NCBI RefSeq assembly: GCF_000143415.4
Contig: NW_003314285.1
Span: 1,087,232 to 1,151,231, forward strand
Length of the DNA: 64,000 nt
Direction: 5' to 3'
Source: Selaginella moellendorffii
Taxonomy: Eukaryota > Streptophyta > Lycopodiopsida > Selaginellales > Selaginellaceae
The notes under the pieces are model-generated. The model had not been told where the DNA came from. It saw only the letters and a list, made by a program, of their open reading frames with translations, and made no database searches. The stretch's first letter is position 1. Every line of letters starts with the position of its first letter. Below, piece after piece: positions 1 to 11,434 of this stretch. The position numbers and the translations under genes are program-made.

Positions 1-171
1 ATTCGGTAGACCACTGGTGATCAATGATGGACTTGATCTTCTGCTTGCCCCGAAGGAGATGTTCAATCGTGGATCGTCGCTGTTCTTCCAAGGCAAGAAC
101 CTCCAAATCACATGCATGAAGCTTGTCCTCATTGCTAAGCTGCATCACTGCTATCGAAGTGAAAGTGAGAG
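1..171 (-). pseudogene. Ty3/gypsy integrase C-terminal remnant (part 1)
   Basis: On the minus strand one frame stays open across this whole segment. It encodes a charged, helical stretch (including LALEEQRRST and a KQKIKS-like basic run) of the kind that follows the catalytic core in plant Ty3/gypsy integrases. It is the continuation of the integrase remnant at 1992-2940; the two parts were separated when the solo LTR at 177-1986 inserted. The rest of the element lies left of the window. Assignment rests on position and general character more than on a strict motif. Confidence 0.6.
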
Positions 172-176
172 CAATG

Positions 177-1986
177 TGTGAGACACAAAATCCCTAGGCC
201 CCAAAGTGGAGCCGGAAAGGGTGCCACGTGGTAGTGGCCGAAGTGAAAGCCCAAACGAGTGTAACACGTTTGGACTAAAAGCTCTGACATGGAAGGTCGA
301 GAGCGGGAGTGGAACTCCCAACAAAGTGCTCAAGGAGCGAGCACGAAGCGAGCAATAAGCAAGGCTCCAAAAAGGGACCCAAAAGGGACCAACACATGAC
401 ACGTGGAAGTGTCCGAGATGGAGTCTGAGACAGACCCAAGTTGGAGTCCGAGATGGACCCGAAGTGGAGTCCGATATGGAGTCCGAAGTGGAGTCTGAGA
501 TGGAGTCTGATATGGAGTCTGAGATGGACCCAAAGTGGAGTCCGAGGTGGACCGAGACGGAGTCCGAGATGGACCCGAGATGGAGTCCGAGATGGAGTCC
601 GAGATAGACCTGAGATGGAGTCCGAGATGGAGTCCGAGGTGGACCGAGACGGAGTCCGAGATGGACCCGAGATGGAGTCCGAGATGGACCGAGACGGAGT
701 CCGAGATGGAACGGAGTCCGAGAGCCTGAGATGGCCGAGACGGAGCCCGAGATGAAGTCCGAGATGGAGTCCGAGAAGGACCCGAGATGGAGTCCGAGGT
801 CGAGACCGAGACCGGGACCGGGATCGAGACCGAGACCGAGACCGAGACCGGGACCGAGACCGGGACCGAGACCGAGACCGAGACCGAGGCCAAGGCTGAG
901 ACCGAGCCCGAGCCCGAGCCCGAGTCCGAGTCCGAGTCCGAGTCCGAGTCCGAGTCCGAGTCCGAGTCCGAGTCCGAGTCCGAGTCTGAGAGGGTGAAAG
1001 CCCAAAGCGTTCGTCTCCCAGACCCTGGGGGGTTTGGTGAGCTCCAAAAGTATAGTAAGGGGGAGGACTGCAGTGGAGCCAGTTTGGCCAGGAAAGGCCA
1101 GTTTGGCCCAGGAAGGCCAGACCCAGTGTTGGATGATGAACTGACCACTAGGAAGTCCAAGACTAGAGTGAATACGGACCGACAAGCGGGGTAGCTTGGT
1201 GAAGTGTTCAAGAGCCGGCTCTAGTTCCCCCGGGAGATCGACTGGCCGATGCTCCCAGTCCAAGTGTGGGTGGCACTACCTACTTGGATACCAGGCGTGG
1301 CTCAACGGAACCTCGCTCTAAGCCCATGGCTAGAGCACCTAAAGGCAAAAGGTGGGGAGAGTACCCAGGTGGCTCGCGTAAGGCCACGGTGTTCCGAAAT
1401 GTTGTCCCAAAGGCCCAAACTGTGGAAAGCAAGAGGAGCAGTCCTCTGGGGTAGTGACCAAGGACACAGTCGTATGGTGAGGAAGTCCCAGAGGACCGTG
1501 GGACTTAATGGTCGGGCCTGTGGGCCTCAATCCAGTGGTAGTGTTGGTGAACACAGCCATGGGTAGAAAGGGACTTGGTGGGGACCAGAAGAGAGATATT
1601 GGGGAAGGCTACTCCCCACGTCAGTGGGCATCCTAAGGATGCTAAGGAGTGGATCTGGAATGATCACTCATGGACGGATGGCCCAGTCCTTGAGAGACGG
1701 GATTGTGATGCAGGTGGTGTTAGACCACCGGTATGACCAAGGTAAAGGGGCATGGCCTTAGCGTAACGGGCTAGTATGTCGGTGGTACCTTGGGGTGTCG
1801 GTCTTGGGATAAGACACGTGGAGCACTTGGACCAAGTGCAAAGGTTGAGTGGCATGGATGCCATTCTCGGGGCTAGCATGCCCCAAGTCCTGAATTGGAC
1901 TTAAGGAGGTTGTGAGTGAGACTTCTCCAAGTGGTTAGAGGTGTGGTTAAGTGACTAAAGTAGAATGGAAAAATTAGTCGCTTACA
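177..1986 (+). mobile_element. Solo LTR, family C, with CAATG target duplication
   Basis: The 1810-bp unit begins TGTGAGACAC and ends GTCGCTTACA. It is flanked by the same 5 bp, CAATG, at 172-176 and 1987-1991. A second copy at 59898-61718 has the same termini and is followed by a primer-binding site, which proves the unit is an LTR. No internal region or second LTR is present here, so this is a solo LTR left by LTR-LTR recombination. It interrupts the integrase of an older minus-strand gypsy element. The first half contains a long GAGTCC/GAGACC hexamer array. Confidence 0.95.
420..1000 (+). repeat. GAGTCC/GAGACC hexamer array inside LTR C
   Basis: About 580 bp of degenerate 6-bp units (GAGTCC, GAGATG, GAGACC, GAGCCC) with higher-order 12-18-bp patterns, ending in a nearly pure run of GAGTCC at about 925-985. 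The hexamers rarely form stop codons, so frames stay open on both strands by composition alone (up to about 370 codons antisense). The same array, with different unit order and length, sits at 60130-60720 in the other LTR copy. Confidence 0.9.
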
Positions 1987-1991
1987 CAATG

Positions 1992-2940
1992 GCACTTGGA
2001 TCTCCACTAGAAGCATGGCTGCTGTCCCATAGACAAGGGAGAATGGGGTTGCAATTATGGATGTCTTGAAGGACGTCCAAAAGGCCCACAATGCCGTAAC
2101 CAAGTGCTCGTGCTAACGCCTCGGGTGATCCTCCACAAGCTTTGAGATGACTGTCTTCAATATCTTGTTGTTGGACTCCACCTGGCCATTGCACTCAGGA
2201 TAATAGCTCCTGCTCTTCATGTGCTTGACCTGCAGCCATTGGAGAAGATGCTGCATCACTTGTCCAAGGAAGCTGCTGCCACGATCAGAAATCAAAATGG
2301 CAGGAACTCTGAATCGACAAATAATGTACTCGTAGACAAACTTTGTTGTAGATTGTTGATCAGCCTGTCGCAAAAGGGTGGCCTCAACCTATTTCGTAAA
2401 ATAGTCTATCGCCATGATGATGTATTGCTATCCTTTTGAGCTTGATGGGTTGATTGGGCCAACGAAGTCAATTCCCCATTGGAAAAAGGGACCCAAAGAA
2501 GTGATGAGCTGGAAAGGAAAACATGGAACATGGCTCTAGGGGTTTAACTGTTAGTATTGCTCACATGCCTTTGCATAAGCCAAGTTGTCCAGGTGAATCT
2601 GAGGCCAAAAGTAGCTATAGCGCAAGAGGAGCTGTGTTGTGACTCGTCCCGAGAAATGCCCCGCACAAGAGTGGAAAGCACGAAGGAGCTCAGGGACCTC
2701 GTGCTCACTCACACACCGCAACAAACTTCCTGAGAAGTCCTCTTATAAAGGTGTCTGTCGAGAAGGCAAAACCCCTGTGCTCGGATCTTCAATGCCTTTT
2801 GTTGCACTGATGAGGAATCTGCTAGGAACTGACCTGAATCCAGGTACACTACAATGTTTTGTAATGCTACTGGGACCACAAATGAAGTAGCTTCAGCAAC
2901 TAGGAACTCGCTTGAATCCATCACACGCTTCCACCACATG
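1992..2940 (-). pseudogene. Ty3/gypsy integrase remnant (part 2)
   Basis: Minus-strand fragments in shifting frames give, in order, a zinc-finger-like stretch near 2560-2640, QWGIDFVGP near 2450-2480, MAIDYFTK followed by a stop where Trp is usual, LISDRGSSF, and YYPECNGQVESNNK. These match the HHCC finger and the D-D-E catalytic core of retroviral-type integrases of plant Ty3/gypsy elements. A further frame near 1990-2103 gives ALWAFWTSFKTSI followed by TPFSLVYGT, the usual region after the core. Several frameshifts and stops show it is dead. Reverse transcriptase and RNase H are missing between this and the gag-like segment at 2950-3560. Confidence 0.85.
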
Positions 2941-2949
2941 TGAAAAGTT

Positions 2950-3560
2950 GGCTAGAACTGCTGAAGAATGATCTCCTTCAGCTGCTGCATCTCGTTGGCA
3001 AAGTTCTCAATAGCCGGAGGTGTATGTGCAATAGCGACGGGCTTTGTTGTGGACGGGCAAACAGCTACACAAGGTGACTTTGATGGGGTGATGGCTTGGT
3101 CAAAATCAACTCTAGCAATCCCTAGGTTGACAAGAAGCTCTCTTTCCAACTTCATGGCAAATGAAAATGCCTTGCAGCAAGACCTAAATGTCTTCTTAAG
3201 AAGTTTCCACTGCAAGTTCCCACACATACCCATTGTGAATGCCGTGATCCCCTATTGCTCATCTTGGACCACTCTGTGATCCCAACACTGCTTCCAGTAT
3301 GCTTGAAACTGGGTGATATAGTCAGGAACAGAGTCGTGAGCACCCTGCCGGAACGAAAAGAGGTCAACAAGTAGCCAATTTGTGGGTTTCTCTTCAACAA
3401 AACGTTCCCTAAAAGAAGTGAGTAGTGTCTGGAAGTTTGTTTGGTCCTTTGGGAGGAGAGAATCTGCCCAAGTTGCTGCTTTGCGTTCGAGAGACTACAA
3501 GAAGTCGTGGCATATATGATCATTGTCGACGATCATGTTTATGGTGCAACAGTAATCAAA
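2950..3560 (-). pseudogene. Ty3/gypsy gag-like remnant
   Basis: Minus-strand frames carry short stretches of the kind found in plant gypsy gag proteins (for example KPTNWLLVDLFSF-like and DYITQFQAYW-like in two frames), broken by shifts. The segment lies upstream, in minus-strand sense, of the integrase remnant, as gag should. Only about 10 bp to 100 bp separate them, so the protease, reverse transcriptase and RNase H block has been deleted. The exact start of gag cannot be fixed. Confidence 0.55.
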
Positions 3561-3679
3561 GTGACTTATATGCAATGTTGGAGAGACTGTTCCAACACTT
3601 GAGAAGGTTGGTAGATCACTCCCCTTCTGCAGAATATGGAGCTGAGGTCGAGCTAAAGTTGGCTATACCATAGCTCGTA

Positions 3680-4970
3680 GATCTAAGCCATTGGAATCTG
3701 CCAAGGATGAAGAGGACCTAGCTCGAGAAGGTGCAGTGTCATACCTAACCTGCCTTTGGATGTTAGAAATTTTACTCCGTACCTTAGGCCTTGAGGTATG
3801 GTAAAAGGGTGCCAATTTGTTGCATGTCTAGTTTGGACCGGCATCAAATACCCTGAACACTACAAATGCCCGGTCAAGGCCACTGGGTTGACAAGAGCAA
3901 GAAGACTATAGGGTAGTGCTCAAGTTGCTCAAAGTTGCCCAAAATGCCTGTGACAAAGAGGAGTAAGGGTGAAAATAGAGATGTCAAGCACAAATAACCA
4001 TTGACCCATAGGGTAACTACTGAAGTAGTTATTGAAGTAGCCACTAGAGTAGCCAGGTAACTGGTAACCGGTAACCAGTAACTAGTAACTAGGAACCTGT
4101 AACCTATAACCGGTAACCACCTACTCTCACTCTTACTCCTACACCCACTCCAACATCGACTCCTACTTTTGCACTAACTCCTATTCCTGTTCCTGTTCCT
4201 ATTCCTACACCTACTCTTGTTCCCTGAAAATTGCTTTATTCCTAAGGAACTCCCCACAAAGTCTAGCCTAAAAGAGAAAAATGAGTCCTCTGGTCTCGAC
4301 CCTTCCCCATTTTGACTGTTGGTGGGCTTGTTGGAAAGGGCTTAGCCCTGTCTACCATCTATCACAAGAGTTTGTGAAGAAGCTGCCTCGATATTCCCCA
4401 AAATCCAAGAAGAGGTAGCCCAAAACACCAAAATTGTGGAAAACATGTGCATGTCACTAATATAGATTGATATTAAAGTGCTGTTAGTACTTTTGGAAAG
4501 ACTTGGACCAGAAGCACCTTTAGAAACAAACGGCATAAAAAACAAAGCCTGGAGAAGCACAAATTCCTACTACACAAATGACCTAATGTAGCTGGAGAAG
4601 AAAATCTTTTTGCATACCATCAATTTGCCTAAATCTAGTGCCAAGAATCACCACTAGTAAATCTAGGCCAAATCTACAAGCCCAAATGCACTACCTTGAG
4701 AAATTGGGCTGAGGATTCAGACGAGAAAGTGAAAACCCCAAATTGTTCTTCAAATCGAGCCAAGAAATGTTGTATCTCTTCAAATACTGTATGGCTTGAT
4801 GAGCACCATACCTTGCTGGAAAGAGGAGCTCCAGACTTATCCAACACACCCAAGATTAAACAAAACCACCGCAAGACAAACAAGGAATTCCTTCCCAAAG
4901 TCTGTGGCCAAAAGAAAAAGAAAGAAATGATGCCTCCGAAAGTGCCGTGCGTCACGCTGGGTTCACCATT
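3680..4970. other. Non-coding remnant DNA with short sequence repeats
   Basis: No gene is supported. 4020-4115 is a run of GTAACC/GTAACT-like units and 4130-4215 is a pyrimidine-rich run of ACTCCT/ATTCCT units. The segment probably belongs to the leader of the decayed minus-strand gypsy element. At 4960-4971 a sequence reading TGGTGAACCC on the minus strand lies next to a TGTTGGGGGA terminus at 4972, which could be that element's primer site and LTR edge, but this is weak. Confidence 0.4.
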
Positions 4971-5154
4971 TGTTGGGGGAAGGAGGGGCGCCTCCCCCAA
5001 CACTCGCTCAAACATGAGAAATGCTTCAATGCTCTTCACAAAATGCCCCCCCTTGCCCTTCTGAGGCAAGGGTTTTATACAAGGAAGATGGGGAATATTT
5101 TGAGGACTAGAATATTCCCTCTTTCTCTTTCACTCTCTCAGTGGCCACACCCTA

Positions 5155-6515
5155 ACACCAATGGCCTAACGCAAAGAAGAGGGTACCCCACCAACTAGAG
5201 CAGTGTGGAGCTTGAACTTAGACCCAAGCCAAATACAAAATAAAGAGCAATATAGCTCAACAAAAGCCAAACTAATGTCTTAAATGGTTGAATATACATT
5301 TCAACCACTATCTTTACTATACATTTGGAACCCCTCTTAGCGTGCCCCCCCTGCCCCCCCTCCTGAGGAACACATGCTTTGGGCTTTCACCCTTAGCCTC
5401 CCTTAATACCACTTAGTACTAGGAGTTAGCCTTTAGGACAAGTTTGAAACTTATTAAATATTAAATGTCTCTAAATTGTGAATTTGGACATAAGATGAAC
5501 ACCATTGTGTTTAGAACAATCTCTACATTCCATAGATATGCCAAATGAGTAAATTTAAATACTTTCCATAAATAATATTTGGGACTGGAATAAGACTAAC
5601 ACAAAGGACATAATAGCGAAGGTGTTTGGCAGACACAATAAACTATCATATAACAATATTAAAGGACTATACCCAATATGTGAGGGTTCTTGCCAAGCTA
5701 GTGCAAGTCAAAGCAAAAAAGAACTAATAAGCCGGGCCAAGTATGCTTAGTTAAATAGATATTTAAGAATTCCTTCCTTATGCTCATCCAACCAAGTACA
5801 GATGTTAAATCCAATTTACTAACACTTGGACAAAAGGGACTAATAAAGAGAACTAGCAATACTAAACTCTTGCTATCATAGTAGTAAGGAGAGAGTGTTC
5901 GTAAGAATTGGTTGATAAGTTGTAAGCTCCTTAGTTTTGACTTCTTAAGAAGTCACTCAACCCCGTACTATTCAAACCCAAGGATGTTTAACCCCAAATA
6001 TCCTAAGACCCTTAACCAATTGAAAAAAGGGGTGCACTCTTGTTCATGAGTTGTTTCCCTTTATATTTGAACCTTATAGATCATCTCTCAAGTCATTATC
6101 TTTTGTTATTTACAATCCACCACACTTCCCTACAAATTCATGCCCTTATGAACGAAAGCTGAGAGTCACAGCTCTCCCGAGAGCCCCACTCTCAGCAAAC
6201 TGGACCTACCAAATATCAATCAACATATGGTGCACTTCCCTTAATCCAACTAATAAAGTCAAACTGAGACCCGCTTTAATACCAAATGTAAGCTCTTGAA
6301 TTTGAACTTCTCGGGAGGTCACTTAGTAATACTATTTAAACCCAAGGATGTTTAACCCCAAATATCCTAAGACCTTTAACCGATTGAAAAAGCGGGTATA
6401 CTTTTGTTTATGAGCACTTTCCCTTTATATTTAAACCCTTTGGATCATCTCTCAAGTTGTTCTCTTTGGTTGCTTACACAAATATCTTTCGATACCCAAA
6501 GTCACATTTGCGACA
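5155..6515 (-). mobile_element. Reversed family-B LTR fragment carrying a nested TRIM
   Basis: Reverse-complement similarity to the solo LTR at 30715-31849 runs from about 5155 to 5920 and resumes at 6479-6515, where it ends at the LTR terminus (TGTCGCAAATGTGAC on the minus strand). Shared landmarks include a homopolymeric C/G run, the GGGCTTTCACCC block near 5392 and TGGCATATCTA-like and CCATATTTA-like stretches. The break at 5921-6478 is exactly the TRIM element below. The end near 5155 appears truncated. Confidence 0.8.
5921..6478 (-). mobile_element. TRIM retroelement, older copy (558 bp)
   Basis: Two short LTRs, 5921-6114 and 6287-6478 (194 and 192 bp), start TGTAAGCTC and end TTTACA or CTTACA. 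The interior of about 172 bp has no coding capacity. Next to the right LTR the sequence GCTTTAATACCA is a two-mismatch version of the reverse complement of TGGTATCAGAGC, the tRNA-iMet-type primer site, so the element is read on the minus strand. Flanks TAAGT and CAAAT are a plausible decayed 5-bp target duplication (both differences are transitions). A better-preserved relative is at 42933-43785. Confidence 0.85.
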
Positions 6516-8270
6516 ATTCCAATCTAAAGAATATACCATAATCCTTAAGTTATTTTTTAATTAGTACAAAAGTGGAAATTTATCCCAATTTGGCTTGAGA
6601 GCTAAATTGCTTTAAAGGTGCCCTGGTTATTCCAACAATGTGTCTTATAAAGGTTTTTTTACCAAATAACAAATCTATGCTAAACACTTTATCTAGAAAA
6701 TAGTTACAAATTAGCCCCAATAACCACATTTATACTTTTAGTATCTAATTGCTCTAACCCAAGGATCTAAGGCTTCAAAAGTGATTATGTGTTCTTTACA
6801 CTCTAAATTTGAGCTTTAAAAATCATGATTTTATAGAAAAATAGTAGCCCTTTTTGTATCCTTCATCTTTCCTTAATTGGCTCTCAAGAATGCTTAAGCT
6901 ACTTTCTTTTATTAACAATCAAAGTTGTTCTTTAACTTCTCTGATTTTGGTGCTACATACTCCTTTACAAAAAAATAATACTAACTAATGCTAAATAAAT
7001 CATACTTAAAAAATTATGGATACCACATTTGTAAAAATATTTTACCACTAGATTTTCAACATTTACTCACTTAGTTGGGTTTCAAATATCACTCAATGTA
7101 ACATATGTGATCATAAGATAAGAGTTGGATATATTGTCATTGTGTGTTACATAGTATCAAAGCAATAATACATGTTTAATTCCTATTAATTAGTGGCTAC
7201 TTAAGGTATATAAAATAAAGTATATTTCTACCCATAAAAATTAGGTATCCATGAGTATCTGTAAGGCATCCATAAACAAAAGGATTCACCATGGGACTAT
7301 AGTAGAAGTAGATAATTAGTTGACTCACATTAAATAGCTAGTTTTTACAATAAAAAAATTGGTAAATTTAGTGTGGAAATAGAGGTATTGGTTGCCTTTG
7401 GCTCTATAAGGATAGATAGTTAGCAAACATTGAAGGGAAGTAAATATAGTGTATATGATCATGGGATACAATTTAAATATATTATTATTATAAATTTTCA
7501 AAACCTAGTTATATATAACAAATAATTGCCCTTTTAAATTGGTTTAAAAGAAAAAAGATAAATTATATTACACTCAAAATTATTTTCTCTTTGGAATTTT
7601 GTACTACTATTTTGTCATTAAAAGACTTATTAAGTTTATTTCTTCTAAAATCATACTCTTCTTTAATTCTTAGAGCTCTTTCCTTTGCTAAGTGGGATTT
7701 TAAAGCAAAAAAACACATCCAACTAGGAATATCTAGGAGATGACCCTTAACTCTAGTTTAATGTCCTACCCACTAATTCATGTAAAATGTATAAACTTAC
7801 CTCTTTTGCCAGTGATTAACTCCTTGCTCTAGTGTTATAAATTTCTAATTTTTTCTTGTTCCTATTCATATAAACTTGTGGTAAAATTTGACCAATCATG
7901 GTAATACTAATGATATGTGATGATGATGTCATGTGACATCTTATACTTTCTTGGCATATTTATTAGATAATTGTTATTAGGTACTTAAAAGACTAGAGGC
8001 TCTTTAGTCCTATCTTGAACCCATAATCTAGAAAGAAGATAGTGAGTAATATTTCCATATTCTTTCTCTTTTTTTAATTAGTTCTTAATGGAAATGAAGC
8101 TTTTGCATTTGAGTGTGTTGTAAATAGCCCCAAAATTCAGTTCCCACCATGTTCCAAAAGTAAACCTGATTAATATCAATGCCCAAGTAATGAAGAAACT
8201 ACTTGATCATAGTCACTTGAACAATTAAAAAGAAATTTGTAGAAAACTTGGTAGGAGATACATTTTATGA
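6516..8270. other. AT-rich intergenic DNA, nothing recognised
   Basis: Low-complexity AT-rich sequence with no open frame of note on either strand, no clear tRNA and no terminal repeats that I can pair. It probably consists of old decayed repeats. Confidence 0.6.
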
Positions 8271-8573
8271 TTTGCTTAATCAAACCTGTAGGGTGGCAGT
8301 GGATATATCTAGAATATACTTAGATATTCTAAAAATTTTACCATCTAATAGTTGTTATTCATTTAGATTAATCTTGCATTTGAAATTTATAAACATGTTT
8401 ATAATTTATAAAATTTCGTAAACCCAATCTAGTATATTCGTTTTTATTTTACTATCTAATAGTTGATATGATTTTATGTTATAAATTATAAACATGTTTA
8501 TAATTATAAACTTCCATTTGATCAGTTGGATTAATAAATAATAATAACACTACTATAAGCAAACCAAGTGTTG
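8271..8573 (+). repeat. MITE-like repeat, copy 1
   Basis: This segment and 44188-44456 share the order: TTTGCTTAA, AAACCTGTAG, a GTGGATAT/AGAATATACTT block, TTATTCATTTAGATTAATCTTG, and a TAACACTACTAT...AAGCAAACCAAGTGTTG end. The outer ends form short inverted repeats (TTTGCTTA against TAAGCAAA). It carries no coding frame. A small non-autonomous DNA transposon is the simplest reading; target duplication could not be fixed. Confidence 0.6.
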
Positions 8574-9580
8574 TTGCAAGAAAATTATTAGTAACTACCA
8601 CTTGCCCAGCATATGCTGTGTATGTAGCAAAATACTGTTTTGATTTTTTTAATATATTAATAACTAAATTGGAATTGTATTAAAAAAATATTGTATTCCA
8701 CTTTAGTTGAGGGAATTATGCCTAGAAAATGTTATATTGAATACCACAATTAATTCTAGTAAACTTGATAATATATGTATTTAGAAAAAATATACTCCTA
8801 GGCATAAATAAGAATAAATATTCATTAATAGAAATATATACAAATTTTTATTTAGAAATATGAATATATTAAAAAATACCTGACAAAGAAAAAATTAAAA
8901 ATGAATTATTATTAAAAATATGTTATATTTAAATTATATTTTACTTGGGATAAACTTATCATGATTTTATGAAATAAAAGAGAATAATTACTGCAAGACA
9001 TTAATTAGTTATACGTTTTACTTAGAATATAAAACAATAAGTTTTTAGGAACATTAGTATATTACTACCCAGATTTAATCAAGAAAATTATTTGTAAATA
9101 TATATGTTATAGAAGCTATAAATTCAAATCTTATATTCCATAGTATTATGTACTAATAAACTATTTTTGCAGTTAGTAAAATAATTTTTAAAATATTATT
9201 GCTTAATCAAATATTGCATACATTATCATATTTTTTTTGATAATGAGTTAGATTGTAAATAGCTAAGGCTACATATAAAAATATAATATGTACTCTTATT
9301 TTTAAAGTTGTTTAATGTTTTTGTATTAACACTTGAAGCTTTAATTATGGTTTTTACACATTTATAAAACTAAATCAACCCACATTTGATATACCACCTA
9401 GTGTTGAGTTTTAAATATTTTAATGATATTTAAATAGGCCATCTGTACAGAATATAATCTTCTTATTATATTTTAAATAATGTAAAAATTAAATTATAAA
9501 AGTTAATTTTGACCTAAACTATTCAAAGATTATAATACTTTAAATAAAAGAATATGTTTATGTAAATTTGATTATTTTAT
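8574..9580. other. AT-rich intergenic DNA, nothing recognised
   Basis: Very AT-rich, stop-dense on all frames, with no gene, RNA or paired repeat that I can support. Confidence 0.6.
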
Positions 9581-10640
9581 TCATAAAGCATTATAAATAA
9601 ATTTATTCACATAAAAAATATTCACTCTCTTAGGTAACCCATTAAAAAAAATTAAAATCTCTGCCAATTTTGAATTTTGATCTGATGATGCCATCAAAAG
9701 ACATCCATAATCTATCAGCTCAACGAAATGGGTTTTGGGATTGCAGATCACTTTGTTCCATTCACTGGAGAGTGAAGCACAAAAGACTACATTGCAGACA
9801 TTCACAAGGCCAGCTAGCAAAGCAATAGCACCACTCTTCGTTGAAATTACATTGCCACTGTCTATTACAATCGTAACTCTTACTCAGATTCTCGTAGGGC
9901 CTTTGAGCATTAAGGAAAATCATGTCGCGGCCTTCCTGAGAAAGGTATCTCACAACAGCATGCTGGACTTTCCAGTGCTGGCTGGTCCAATGATATACTG
10001 AAATCCATACATATGGGTTGTCTTGCCTCTCATCACAACTCAGAAATTACACCCTTTTCTGGTGCTACTTCTGGGCATCCACAGATAAAATCGATTAGCC
10101 TTCCTCACCCATACGATAGCAAGGGATCGAGTATGGGCCAATCTTAAGGATCCTAGTGAAGATCCCGGAATTCGTCCCTCGACGGTGGGCACCAATTTTC
10201 CTCCATGGCTAACGTTAAAAATGAAGAACCCTAGCTAGGAGGTAAGAGGATTTTGGGCTAGTGTATGCGAGAAATCCAGAAAAAAAATCACTTTTTACTT
10301 TTCATGCTAGAACTCTTCTCTTAGGCGAGGATTGTGGCGTCCTGTTCCAAGAAGAGAGTCATGTGGCTTGTGAGATTGAAGCATTTGGTGAGCCGATCGT
10401 CGTGCCTTCCAGCTCGCCAAAGTTGCCAATGTGATCGATCACCTTTTGGAACACCTTGGTGTTAAATGTGATCCCATCAATCAGTCCCCAAAAATTGGCA
10501 ATGGAGAAAATGTGCGGCCGCGCCATCGGTAGCCTTGGGACTAGCCTGCTCTCCACACTATTGCATCCCTGGGTAACCGCAAGCAATCACCTAGCAAGAA
10601 TAACAATGGCGATGCATTCTTCATAGTGCTTTCTTCACTC
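9581..10640 (-). other. Possible retroelement leader and gag-like remnant
   Basis: At 10180-10197 the minus strand reads TTGGTGCCCACCGTCGAGG, close in form to the TTGGCGCCCACCGTGGGG leaders seen in plant gypsy elements of the Tat/Athila kind. Left of it, minus-strand frames at 9581-9820 and 9762-9953 show a short SSEWNKVICNP...ELIDYG stretch with a gag-like flavour, but shifted and unproven. The minus-strand 75-codon frame at 10359-10586 is unrecognised. Treat the whole segment as probable degenerate retroelement. Confidence 0.3.
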
Positions 10641-11434
10641 AACGGTCAACACATTTACATATGACATGTGTCACAGCACCTTCTTCCCTCACCCCAAGCA
10701 CCTTGGCTGCCTCCCATTGGCCAAGAGCAAACATCAGCATGATTATTCGTTAAGATGTGGTTAAAATAATAACCCTTTTACAGTTACTTCCATCGGACGG
10801 CTGCCATTGGCTGAATCCAGCGGCCAAGAAAGTTCAGCACTCCCTCATTATGATAGATTGAGGGAACCCCTCCAAATAGTAATATTCTTAGAATATTCTT
10901 AAACACTCCCACTTATAACAGCTGTCTAAATTGCATAAAATATAAAGAATTTTGTAACTCACTCACTTAAACAGATTTTAACGATTATAAATTAGTGAAA
11001 ATTTAAGTTACAACCATCCTGGATTAGAAAATTCCACATCTAACCTAAATAAAGTTATAATACTAATAATAATTAAAGGCCCAATGTTTCAACATCTCAA
11101 GCCTTTTTATCAATCCATCTTTATCTTAGGCAAGTTGGACAAGATTGAGGCATTGGCAGAGTCGAATTGGTAAATTTTGTAAGATTAGTAAGGGAAACAT
11201 ACTTAAAGCTGGAATCAAACAATGACAGCCCAAGTTTAGATTAATATCAGCATGAACCGAATTCACCCACCTGCAAATCCAGAGCTCTTTCAGAAAAAAA
11301 GAAATTTGGGAAAGAAGAGCCAGCAAACGAACTATGTCTTGAACCAGTGGAGCAACTGAATGAGAAAAAAATGCTTCTCTTCTTCTTTGGTTGGCTGGAT
11401 CTTCCCTTCCTTGAGAAGAACAAAGAAAATCAAG
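10641..11434. other. Intergenic, no gene recognised
   Basis: No supported gene. The minus-strand 159-codon frame over 11126-11605 overlaps the MTP fragment antisense and shows no family features. The plus strand from about 11360 reads into the metal-transporter fragment. Confidence 0.5.

Noticed and set aside
151-1263. 370-codon minus-strand frame with Leu-Gly and Ser-Asp runs
   Set aside because: It is produced by the stop-poor hexamer array in the LTR; no domain, no start context, and the same artefact recurs in the other LTR copy at 59869-60995.
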